Assembly: GCF_014076495.1 (NCBI RefSeq)
Contig: NZ_CP043575.1
Span: 2,666,001 to 2,730,000, forward strand
DNA: 64,000 nt
Direction: 5' to 3'
Source: Comamonas koreensis
GTDB taxonomy: Bacteria > Pseudomonadota > Gammaproteobacteria > Burkholderiales > Burkholderiaceae_C
How positions within the stretch are numbered: position 1 is the first letter of the stretch; each line of letters starts with the position of its first letter. Below are positions 56,734-64,000 of this stretch, piece after piece. The notes under the pieces are model-generated. The model ran no database searches, was not told the origin of the DNA, and saw nothing but the letters and a program-made list of their open reading frames with translations. The position numbers and the translations under genes were made by a program.

Positions 56734-59292
56734 ATGAAGTTTCGCTTTCCCATCGTCATCATTGACGAGGACTTTCGCTCGGAAAACACTTCCGGCCTGA
56801 GCATCCGCGATCTGGCGCATGCCATCGAGGAGGAGGGCTTTGAGGTGCTGGGCGTGACCAGCTACGGTGATCTGAGCCAGTTTGCGCAGCAGCAAAGCCG
56901 CGCCAGTGCCTTCATCCTGTCTATCGATGATGAAGAGTTCCAGCTCGGCGGCGGTGATGACCTGATCGTGCACAACCTGCGTGACTTCATCACCGAAGTG
57001 CGCCGCAAGAACCCGGATGTGCCGATCTACATCTATGGCGAGACCAAGACCAGCCGCCACCTGCCCAACGACATCCTTCGCGAGCTGCACGGCTTCATCC
57101 ACATGTTCGAGGACACGCCCGAGTTCGTGGCCAAGCACATCCTGCGCGAAGCGAAGAACTATCTCGAAGGCATCCAGCCGCCGTTTTTCAAGGCGCTGCT
57201 GGACTACGCCGAAGACGGCTCCTACAGCTGGCACTGCCCCGGTCACGGTGGCGGTGTGGCGTTTTTGAAGAGCCCGATTGGCCAGATGTACCACCAGTTC
57301 TATGGTGAGAATATGCTGCGCTCGGACGTCTGCAACGCCGTCGAAGAGCTGGGCCAGCTGCTGGACCACAACGGCGCGATTGGCGAGAGCGAGCGCAATG
57401 CGGCGCGCATCTTCAATGCCGACCACTGCTTTTTTGTGACCAACGGTACCTCGACCTCCAACAAGATGGTTTGGCACCACACGGTGGCGCCGGGCGATGT
57501 GGTGGTGGTGGACCGCAACTGCCACAAGTCCATCCTGCACTCGATCATCATGACGGGTGCGATTCCGGTGTTCTTGAAGCCCACGCGCAACCACTTCGGC
57601 ATCATCGGCCCGATCCATGAGAGCGAGTTCTCGCCCAAGACCATCGAAGCCAAGATCGCTGCCAACCCGCTGCTCAAGGGTGTTGATCCAAAGGCCGTCA
57701 AGCCTCGCGTGCTGACGCTGACGCAATCGACCTACGACGGCGTGCTCTACAACACCGAGACCATCAAGCAAAAGCTCGATGGCTATGTGGACAACCTGCA
57801 CTTTGACGAGGCCTGGTTGCCGCATGCCGCATTCCACCCCTTCTATGGCAGCTACCATGCCATGGGCAAGAAGCGCGCGCGCCCGAAACACTCGGTGGTG
57901 TACGCGACCCAGTCCATCCACAAACTGCTGGCCGGTATCAGCCAGGCATCGCACGTGTTGGTGCAGGACAGCCAGACGCAAAAGCTGGACTTCAACCTGT
58001 TCAACGAGGCGTACCTGATGCACACCTCGACCAGCCCGCAGTACAGCATCATCGCCAGCTGCGATGTGGCCGCTGCGATGATGGAGCCGCCCGGTGGCAC
58101 CGCGCTGGTGGAGGAGTCGATCCTCGAGGCGCTCGACTTCCGCCGCGCCATGCGCAAGGTCGACGATGAGTTTGGTGAGGACGACTGGTGGTTCCAGGTC
58201 TGGGGCCCAGAAGCCCTGGCTGACGAAGGCGTGGGCTCGGCCCAGGACTGGATCATTCGTGGCCCGGACGCATCGCGCAAGACCAAGGGCAAGAACGGCA
58301 AGGAGTTCGACAACTGGCACGGCTTTGGCGATCTGGCCGATGGCTTCAACATGCTGGACCCGATCAAGTCCACCATCGTGACGCCAGGTCTGGACCTGGA
58401 CGGTGACTTTGACGAGACCGGTATCCCCGCATCCATCGTCACCAAGTACCTGGCCGAGCACGGCGTGGTGGTGGAGAAGACGGGCCTGTACTCGTTCTTC
58501 ATCATGTTCACCATCGGCATCACCAAGGGCCGCTGGAACACCATGTTGACCGCGCTGCAGCAGTTCAAGGACGACTACGAGAAGAACCAGCCGATGTGGC
58601 GCATCCTTCCCGAGTTCTGCCAGCAGCATAAGCGCTATGAGCGCATGGGCCTCAAGGACCTGTGCCAGCACGTGCACCAGCTCTACGCCAAGTACGACAT
58701 CGCCCGCCTGACCACGGAGATGTACCTGTCGGACCTGACGCCGGCGATGAAGCCATCGGACGCCTTTGCCCATATCGCCCGCCGCAAGACCGAGCGTGTC
58801 GAGATCGACCATCTGGAAGGCCGCGTCACCGTGGGTTTGGTCACGCCATACCCACCCGGTATTCCGTTGCTGATTCCTGGCGAAGTCTTCAACAAGAAGA
58901 TCGTGGACTACCTCATGTTCGCGCGTGAGTTCTCCAAGCTCTGCCCAGGTTTTGAGACCGATATCCACGGCCTGGTGGAGCTGGTGGACGAAGAGAGTGG
59001 TGAGGTGCGTTACTACGCCGATTGCGTGGCGCTGGACGCCAGTGACCAGGCCGTGCAAACCCAGGTGGTTTCTGCACCGGTGGCTTCGTCCAAGAAGCGC
59101 AGCCCCATGCTGGAAGGCAAGGCGCCCGCGTCGTCGGCCAAGAAGCGCACCACCGCTGCGATGAAGAAATCGCTCAAGGCGGAAAAGCCGATGGGTGATG
59201 CCAGCGAAGGTGTTGTCTCGCCGGTGGCCAAGACCCCGCAGGCAGCGCCCAAGCCACGCCGCGTGGCCAAGCCGCGCTCGCCCAAGGTCTGA
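56734..59292 (+). CDS. Orn/Lys/Arg decarboxylase with basic C-terminal tail
   Basis: PLP enzyme that decarboxylates a basic amino acid, giving a polyamine precursor or consuming protons. The 852 residues include an N-terminal wing domain (FPIVIIDEDFRSENTSGLSI) and a catalytic domain with SWHCPGHGGGVAFLKSPIG, the PLP lysine K397 in ATQSIHKLLAGISQASH, and the C-terminal domain with PYPPGIPLLIPGE. The last 79 residues (from about 774) are an added low-complexity tail rich in Lys, Pro and Ala with KKR repeats. The tail is absent from E. coli LdcC or SpeC. Whether Arg, Lys or Orn is the substrate is not decided. The ATG at 56734 gives the family start. Confidence 0.92.
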   Translation: MKFRFPIVIIDEDFRSENTSGLSIRDLAHAIEEEGFEVLGVTSYGDLSQFAQQQSRASAFILSIDDEEFQLGGGDDLIVHNLRDFITEVRRKNPDVPIYIYGETKTSRHLPNDILRELHGFIHMFEDTPEFVAKHILREAKNYLEGIQPPFFKALLDYAEDGSYSWHCPGHGGGVAFLKSPIGQMYHQFYGENMLRSDVCNAVEELGQLLDHNGAIGESERNAARIFNADHCFFVTNGTSTSNKMVWHHTVAPGDVVVVDRNCHKSILHSIIMTGAIPVFLKPTRNHFGIIGPIHESEFSPKTIEAKIAANPLLKGVDPKAVKPRVLTLTQSTYDGVLYNTETIKQKLDGYVDNLHFDEAWLPHAAFHPFYGSYHAMGKKRARPKHSVVYATQSIHKLLAGISQASHVLVQDSQTQKLDFNLFNEAYLMHTSTSPQYSIIASCDVAAAMMEPPGGTALVEESILEALDFRRAMRKVDDEFGEDDWWFQVWGPEALADEGVGSAQDWIIRGPDASRKTKGKNGKEFDNWHGFGDLADGFNMLDPIKSTIVTPGLDLDGDFDETGIPASIVTKYLAEHGVVVEKTGLYSFFIMFTIGITKGRWNTMLTALQQFKDDYEKNQPMWRILPEFCQQHKRYERMGLKDLCQHVHQLYAKYDIARLTTEMYLSDLTPAMKPSDAFAHIARRKTERVEIDHLEGRVTVGLVTPYPPGIPLLIPGEVFNKKIVDYLMFAREFSKLCPGFETDIHGLVELVDEESGEVRYYADCVALDASDQAVQTQVVSAPVASSKKRSPMLEGKAPASSAKKRTTAAMKKSLKAEKPMGDASEGVVSPVAKTPQAAPKPRRVAKPRSPKV

Positions 59293-59352
59293 CCGGGCAG
59301 GTGAGTAGTGGCGGGGGATGTTGAGTCCCCTGCGTCACGCTTTCCTCAGCTC

Positions 59353-59382
59353 AAAAGCAGCGCAGAGGCGCTGCTTTTTTTA
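59353..59382 (+). terminator. Terminator after the decarboxylase
   Basis: AGCAGCGC (59356-59363) pairs with GCGCTGCT (59368-59375) around AGAG, with AAA before and TTTTTT after. Confidence 0.9.
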
Positions 59383-59403
59383 TGCCCGCACATGACTCAT
59401 GGC

Positions 59404-60300
59404 TCATGGTGTGCTTGCCACTTCGCCCGCAGGGGAGGGTGGCATGCCTTCTTCCCTCACGCGCCAGAAGGTGGCAAAGCGCGGCTTGCCGCTGTCGTGC
59501 AGGCCACGGTAGCGGTAGGTCACCCAGCTGCCGATGGCGGGTGGATCGAGACGCTGGGCATCGCTCAAGCCACTGCCCAGCTTGAAGTCGATGCCATCAA
59601 TGGTGCGTACCAGCAAGGCGCCCGTCATGCCTTCGTATTTGCCGCGCCCGGGTGCATAGCCCATCACCTGGGCCTCGGCATCCTCATGCGGCTTGAGTTT
59701 GAGCACATCGCCACTGCGGCCGCTGCGGTAGACGGCGCTGGCCTTGTGCAGCATCAGCCCTTCACCCCCGTCGCGCACGATGCGCCGCATCTGTGTCATT
59801 AGGCGGGCTTCGTCGGTCTCCTGCCATTGCGGTGCCGCCTGAACCCAGGGCTGCTGCACGGCAGCGACGAACTGCGCAATGGCTGGCAGGCGATCGCTGA
59901 AACTGCCTGGCGCGGCGGGTGCGTCAAACACCATAAAGTGCAGGTCCTGCCAGTCGGCATCCTCAGGCTTGGCTTTGCTGGCGATGGATTGGGCACGGGC
60001 AAACTGGCCGCGCCCGGCCCATAGCTCACCTTCCATCGGCGTGGCAGGCCAGCCGGCGGTGTACCAAGTGGGCGCGTGGATGGCAGTGCCCTGGCGCGTC
60101 CACAGCGCTTGGCCATCCCAGTAGCCGCGCACGCCGTCGTATTTCTCGCTCACCCAGTACTGCTGCAGGTCCAGTCCGCCGGGGTACTTTTGCGCAAGCC
60201 ACAGCGCGGGTGGGCTGTTGGCCTGTGCCAGCACAGACCAGCAGCACAGCAGGGTGGCCAGCCACAGCTGGCGCCACCAGGGATGGACAGGGACACGCAT
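59404..60300 (-). CDS. Periplasmic-type ATP-dependent DNA ligase (Lig E-like)
   Basis: A minimal ATP-dependent DNA ligase of 298 residues with an N-terminal signal peptide (QLWLATLLCCWSVLAQA, about 11-27). It contains only the adenylation domain and OB fold. Motif I is SEKYDGVRGYW with the adenylated Lys K53. MEGELWAG is motif III, GGEGLMLHKA is motif IV and DVLKLKPH is motif V. This architecture with a signal is that of Lig E proteins, which join nicks in extracellular or incoming DNA. It converges on the decarboxylase gene. Confidence 0.9.
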   Translation of the reverse strand: MRVPVHPWWRQLWLATLLCCWSVLAQANSPPALWLAQKYPGGLDLQQYWVSEKYDGVRGYWDGQALWTRQGTAIHAPTWYTAGWPATPMEGELWAGRGQFARAQSIASKAKPEDADWQDLHFMVFDAPAAPGSFSDRLPAIAQFVAAVQQPWVQAAPQWQETDEARLMTQMRRIVRDGGEGLMLHKASAVYRSGRSGDVLKLKPHEDAEAQVMGYAPGRGKYEGMTGALLVRTIDGIDFKLGSGLSDAQRLDPPAIGSWVTYRYRGLHDSGKPRFATFWRVREEGMPPSPAGEVASTP

Positions 60301-60431
60301 GCAGCCTCCTCGGGCGGCGGCCGGGGTGGCCGCCTATCCGCATGCTAGCGGCGATAGCCAACACCTGCCAACCGCCGCTGTGGTTTGGCGCGGTAAGCAG
60401 ATGTTGGGTTGCGCGGGGATGCCTAGGTGGT

Positions 60432-62252
60432 TCAGTGCGGACGAGACTGCAGCCGCGCGTACAGGCCGCCCAGGTCAAGCAGTTGCTGGTGCGTGCCTTG
60501 CTCGACCACCTGGCCGCGCTCCATCACCACCACGCGGTCGGCGTGTTCGATGGTGGACAGGCGGTGGGCGATGACCAAGGTGGTGCGGCCCTGCATCAGG
60601 CGTGAGAGGGCTTCTTGCACCAGGCGCTCGGATTCGGTGTCTAGCGCCGAGGTCGCTTCATCGAGGATCAGGATCGGCGCATTTTTGTACAGCGCCCGGG
60701 CAATGGCCAGGCGCTGGCGCTGGCCGCCAGACAGCTGGTTGGCATTGTGCCCAACGATGCTGTGGATGCCCTGGGGCTGGCGCTCGACAAAGTCCTGCAG
60801 GTTGGCGGCAGCCAGACATTCGAGCAGGCGTTTTTCATCGATGTCCTGGCCCAGCGCCACGTTGGCAGCGATGGTGTCATTGAACATCACCACATCCTGG
60901 CTGACCATCGCAAACTGGTTGCGCAGGTTGGGCAGGTCCCACTCGGCCAGGGCCACGCCATCAATGCTGATCTGGCCGTCGCTGGGCTCCACAAAACGCG
61001 GCAGCAGGTTGACGAGCGTGGTCTTGCCAGCGCCCGAGGGGCCCACCAGCGCCACGACTTCACCGGGGTGGATGGTCAGGCTCAGGTGGCGCAGCGCCGG
61101 GGCTTTGTCTTCGCCAAAGGCCACGCTGACATCCTGCAGCGCGATGGCGCCACGCGCTTGTTCGGTCTTGTAGCCACCGCCTTGCTCTGGCGGGATTTCC
61201 TCGAGCAGACCGAGGCCGCGCTCCAAGGCGGCAACGCCTCGCGTGAGCGGATTGGCCACATCGGCCAGGCGACGGATAGGCGCAATCAGCATCAGCATGG
61301 CCGAGATAAAGGCCACAAAGCCGCCAACGGTCACATCCTTGGCATTGATGCCGGTGGTGCGGCTTTGCCACAGCGCAATGCAGATCACCGCAGACAGCGC
61401 AACAGCGGCCAGTAGCTGGGTGAGCGGCGTCATCGCCGCCGAGGCGATGGTGGCCTTGATGGCGAGCTGGCGCAGCTTGCGGCTCAGAATCTGGAAGCGA
61501 CCGGACTGGCTGGACTGGGCGGCGTGGATGCGCACCATGCGGTGCGCGAGCACGTTCTCCTCGACCACATAGGCCAGCTCATCGGTGGCTTGCTGGCTGG
61601 CCTTGGTGATGTGGTAGAGGCGCTTGGAGAGCTTTTTCATGATCCACGACACGCTGGGTAGCAGTACAGCCACGATCAGGGTCAGCTGCCAGTTGAGGTA
61701 GAGCAGGTACATCAACAGCGCAATGACGGTGAAGCCATCGCGCGAGAGCATCAGCAAGGCCTGCACGATCAGGGTGGAGCCGTTTTGCACCTCATACACC
61801 ACGGTGTTGGACAGCGCACTGGCAGACTGCTTGGTAAAGAGCCCCAGGTGCGCATCAAGCACCCGGCCAAAGAGGTTCTCGCGCAGGCGCATCATGCCGT
61901 CATTGGCAATGCGCGCCAGCGCATATTGGTTGATGAACTGCGCCAGGCCTCGGATGAAAAAGACGCCGACGATGGTCACAGGCACAGCCCACAGCGGCAA
62001 GGTGCCACCGGTAAAGCCCTGGTCGAGCAAAGGCTTAAGCAGGGCCGGGATGGCCGGCTCGGTGCCCGCTACAACGATGGTCGCGAGAATGGCAAGCACC
62101 CAGGTCCAGCGTTGGTAGCCAAAGTAGGGCGCCAGGCGCGACAGGCGTGCGCGCAGTGGCATCTGCGCAACGCTGCCAGCCGGTTTGTGGCCTTCGGTGC
62201 TGGAAGATGCCTCAGACGCACGTGCAGAAGATGGTTTTTCGGTTGTGGACAT
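60432..62252 (-). CDS. msbA: Lipid A export ATP-binding/permease protein MsbA
   Basis: Flips lipid A-core across the inner membrane. The 606 residues start with about 35 polar residues and have six transmembrane helices (for example WVLAILATIVVAGTEPAIPA). The ATPase domain has Walker A GPSGAGKTT (K410), signature QLSGGQRQRLAIARALYKNA and Walker B ILILDEATSALDTESE with the H-loop VIAHRLSTIEHAD. Divergent from tolB. lpxK and kdsB lie elsewhere in the window. Confidence 0.95.
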   Translation of the reverse strand: MSTTEKPSSARASEASSSTEGHKPAGSVAQMPLRARLSRLAPYFGYQRWTWVLAILATIVVAGTEPAIPALLKPLLDQGFTGGTLPLWAVPVTIVGVFFIRGLAQFINQYALARIANDGMMRLRENLFGRVLDAHLGLFTKQSASALSNTVVYEVQNGSTLIVQALLMLSRDGFTVIALLMYLLYLNWQLTLIVAVLLPSVSWIMKKLSKRLYHITKASQQATDELAYVVEENVLAHRMVRIHAAQSSQSGRFQILSRKLRQLAIKATIASAAMTPLTQLLAAVALSAVICIALWQSRTTGINAKDVTVGGFVAFISAMLMLIAPIRRLADVANPLTRGVAALERGLGLLEEIPPEQGGGYKTEQARGAIALQDVSVAFGEDKAPALRHLSLTIHPGEVVALVGPSGAGKTTLVNLLPRFVEPSDGQISIDGVALAEWDLPNLRNQFAMVSQDVVMFNDTIAANVALGQDIDEKRLLECLAAANLQDFVERQPQGIHSIVGHNANQLSGGQRQRLAIARALYKNAPILILDEATSALDTESERLVQEALSRLMQGRTTLVIAHRLSTIEHADRVVVMERGQVVEQGTHQQLLDLGGLYARLQSRPH

Positions 62253-62373
62253 GTAGAGGTGATTCTAAAATGCACGGCTGTCGACGTTGGACGATAATAA
62301 AGAATTTGTGGGGTGTGTAACATCCTGCAGCCTTCAGGGCTTGTCATGCATAGCGCATTTATGATGGTCGGTA

Positions 62374-63687
62374 ATGACTAAAACACGCTTCCCATCTCTC
62401 ATCTCGGAGGCGGCCAAGCCGCTCTTCCATCGTCGTCACGTACTGGGTGCTGCGCTCGCAGCCCCTGCAGTCCCCGCCCTGGCGCAGTTCCGGGTTGAGA
62501 TCAGTGGCGTTGGCATCAAGCAAATCCCCATCGCCTTGCCCAAGTTTCGGGGCGAAGATGCGTCGCCGCAAAAGATCTCTGCGATCGTGCAGGCCGATCT
62601 GATCCGCAGCGGTCTCTTCAAGCCCGTTGACGCATCGGGCGAACAGCTGGACGAGAGCTCTCGCCCCGATGTGGCCAGGTGGTCATCCGCCGGCGCCGAG
62701 TACCTGTCGGTCGGCAGTGTGAGCCGTGGCGCCAATGGCTTTGACGTGCGCTTTCGCTTGTGGGATGCCGTCAAGGGCGCCGACATGGGCGGTCAGAGCT
62801 ACAGCGTGCCGCAGGCGGATCTGCGCTTGGTTGCGCACAAGATCTCGGACTACATCTACGAAAAAATCACCGGCGAAAAGGGCGTGTTCTCGACCCGCAT
62901 TGCCTATGTGACCAAGGCCGGTCCGCGCTACACCCTCTGGGTAGCCGATTCGGATGGCGAGAATGCACAGTCGGCACTGGCCAGCCCCGAGCCCATCATC
63001 TCGCCCACCTGGTCGCCTGCCGGCACGCAACTGGCCTATGTGTCTTTCGAGTCGCGCAAGCCCGTGGTCTATGTGCACGAGGTCTCGTCCGGCCGCCGCC
63101 GCCTGATCGCCAATTTCCGTGGCTCCAACAGCGCGCCAGCCTGGTCGCCCGATGGCAGCACCTTGGCGGTGACCTTGAGCCGCGATGGCGGCTCGCAGCT
63201 CTACACCATCCCTTCGAGCGGGGGTGAGCCTCGCCGTCTGATGCAAAGCAGCGGCATCGACACCGAGCCAACGTACTCCAAGGATGGCCGCTATATCTAC
63301 TTCGTCAGCGATCGTGGCGGTGCGCCGCAGATCTACCGCGTGGGCGCGCAAGGCGGCGGTGCAGAGCGCGTGACGTTCAGCGGGTCCTACAACATTTCTC
63401 CTTCCATCAGTCCTGATGGCAAGACACTTGCTTACATCACCCGCGCCGGTGGTGGATATAAATTGCAGGTCATGGATCTGGCTTCCAGCACTGTGGCGTC
63501 GGTCACCGACACCACGAGCGATGAAAGCCCCAGTTTTGCTCCGAACAGCCGACTCATCGTCTATGCAACCCGCGAAGGCGGTCGTGAAGCCCTCATGACC
63601 ACGACGCTGGACGGCAAGATCAAAGCACGACTGGCAGGGCAGAGCGGAGACATACGGGAGCCCGATTGGGGCCCATACCAGCCCTAA
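62374..63687 (+). CDS. tolB: Tol-Pal system protein TolB
   Basis: Periplasmic beta-propeller of the Tol-Pal complex that stabilises the outer membrane. The 437 residues have a signal peptide with twin arginines (FHRRHVLGAALAAPAVPALA), a TolB N-terminal domain (IPIALPKFRGEDASPQKISA, IVQADLIRSGLFKPVD) and a WD-like propeller with repeated PTWSPAGTQLAYVSFE and PAWSPDGSTLAVTLSRDGGS blades. It ends REPDWGPYQP. pal follows after 59 bases, as usual. Confidence 0.96.
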   Translation: MTKTRFPSLISEAAKPLFHRRHVLGAALAAPAVPALAQFRVEISGVGIKQIPIALPKFRGEDASPQKISAIVQADLIRSGLFKPVDASGEQLDESSRPDVARWSSAGAEYLSVGSVSRGANGFDVRFRLWDAVKGADMGGQSYSVPQADLRLVAHKISDYIYEKITGEKGVFSTRIAYVTKAGPRYTLWVADSDGENAQSALASPEPIISPTWSPAGTQLAYVSFESRKPVVYVHEVSSGRRRLIANFRGSNSAPAWSPDGSTLAVTLSRDGGSQLYTIPSSGGEPRRLMQSSGIDTEPTYSKDGRYIYFVSDRGGAPQIYRVGAQGGGAERVTFSGSYNISPSISPDGKTLAYITRAGGGYKLQVMDLASSTVASVTDTTSDESPSFAPNSRLIVYATREGGREALMTTTLDGKIKARLAGQSGDIREPDWGPYQP

Positions 63688-63746
63688 GATTGGTTTTTGG
63701 CGAGTCAATTATTTTTATACGAGAAATTCGTTTCGGAGAGTTTTAC

Positions 63747-64000
63747 ATGTTGTCATTGAAGAAAGCTTCGCTGGCCCTGGTGGCCGCTGCCGTGTTGGCT
63801 GGTTGCAGCTCTGCGCCTCCGCTGGATAACGCACCTGTGGAAGACAAGGGTGCTGCTACCGCCGGTCAAGGCGCTGGCGCCGGTGGTGCTGGCCAAAGCA
63901 CCGTTGGTGGTGTGGACCTGAACAACAGCGCAGCCAACGGCCAAGGCCCTGTCGGCGTTGCACGCATTGTGTACTTTGACTTCGACAGCTACTCGGTCAA
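63747..64000 (+). CDS. pal: Peptidoglycan-associated lipoprotein Pal, N-terminus only
   Basis: Outer-membrane lipoprotein that anchors the Tol complex to peptidoglycan. The lipobox VLAGC places the lipidated Cys at residue 20. A Gly/Ala-rich linker follows, and the OmpA-like domain begins at RIVYFDFDSYSV, where the window ends. ATG at 63747 is preceded by GGAGAG. Partial at the right edge. Confidence 0.95.
   Translation, partial: MLSLKKASLALVAAAVLAGCSSAPPLDNAPVEDKGAATAGQGAGAGGAGQSTVGGVDLNNSAANGQGPVGVARIVYFDFDSYSV

Noticed and set aside
56704..59058. 784-residue minus-strand frame opposite the decarboxylase
   Set aside because: Shadow of a well conserved PLP enzyme.

Overview
The window looks like a chromosomal segment of a high-GC betaproteobacterium of the order Burkholderiales, most likely family Comamonadaceae (Comamonas or a close relative). 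This is inferred from gene content and order: an exbB-exbD-lpxK-Trm112-kdsB-adk block, xseA next to sodB, a Bug-type solute-binding protein, a MocR regulator and a betaproteobacterial-length LexA. No rRNA, phage, plasmid gene or CRISPR array was seen. Coding density is high, and the long ORFs opposite real genes are GC-driven shadows.

Layout. 1-5.6 kb (minus): pepN (cut by the left edge) translationally coupled to a HAD phosphatase, prfB with its programmed +1 frameshift, a Nudix hydrolase and an unrecognised small protein. 5.9-9.4 kb: Tas-type aldo-keto reductase, YbaK/ProX-like deacylase, plsY and a secreted retropepsin-like protease. 9.5-14.8 kb: a Fur-box-controlled siderophore receptor, yajQ, murB and an MFS transporter. 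14.9-18.0 kb: a complete hisJQMP-type amino-acid ABC importer. 19.2-20.8 kb: an acetolactate-synthase-like ThDP enzyme. 20.8-24.2 kb: a copper group (DUF2946 protein, Met-rich TonB-dependent copper receptor, CopD-like membrane protein). 24.4-31.8 kb: small metabolic and redox genes (flavodoxin-like proteins, PaaI thioesterase, two crotonase-family enzymes, Bug protein, MocR regulator divergent from an AhpD-like protein).

32.2-35.6 kb: lexA with two tandem SOS boxes shared with a divergent asparaginase gene, an unknown gene after lexA, and adk. 35.8-40.0 kb: envelope block kdsB, unknown, Trm112, lpxK, exbD, exbB. 40.0-42.8 kb: an AT-rich spacer with a DnaA-box cluster, then xseA and sodB. 43.0-49.5 kb: iron island of a Fur-box-preceded receptor, a FecI-type sigma factor, FecR and an STN-containing receptor. 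The sigma factor appears to lack about nine residues of its most conserved core-binding segment. 49.5-50.6 kb is a lower-GC gap with a possible transposase relic. 50.6-54.5 kb: msrPQ followed by an OmpR/EnvZ-type two-component pair. 54.6-54.9 kb: two tRNA-Ser(GGA) genes. 55.0-64.0 kb: SPFH/NfeD pair, a basic amino-acid decarboxylase with an unusual lysine-rich tail, a periplasmic-type ATP-dependent DNA ligase, msbA, tolB and the start of pal.

Functionally the window is rich in envelope and metal-uptake genes: three TonB-dependent iron receptors and one copper receptor, with an ExbB/ExbD energiser pair but no tonB in view. The most unusual non-coding feature is a family of repeats built on a 14-bp CCTAG-containing unit at four intergenic sites. 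Two of these copies have matching inverted ends whose bases appear to change in a compensatory way.
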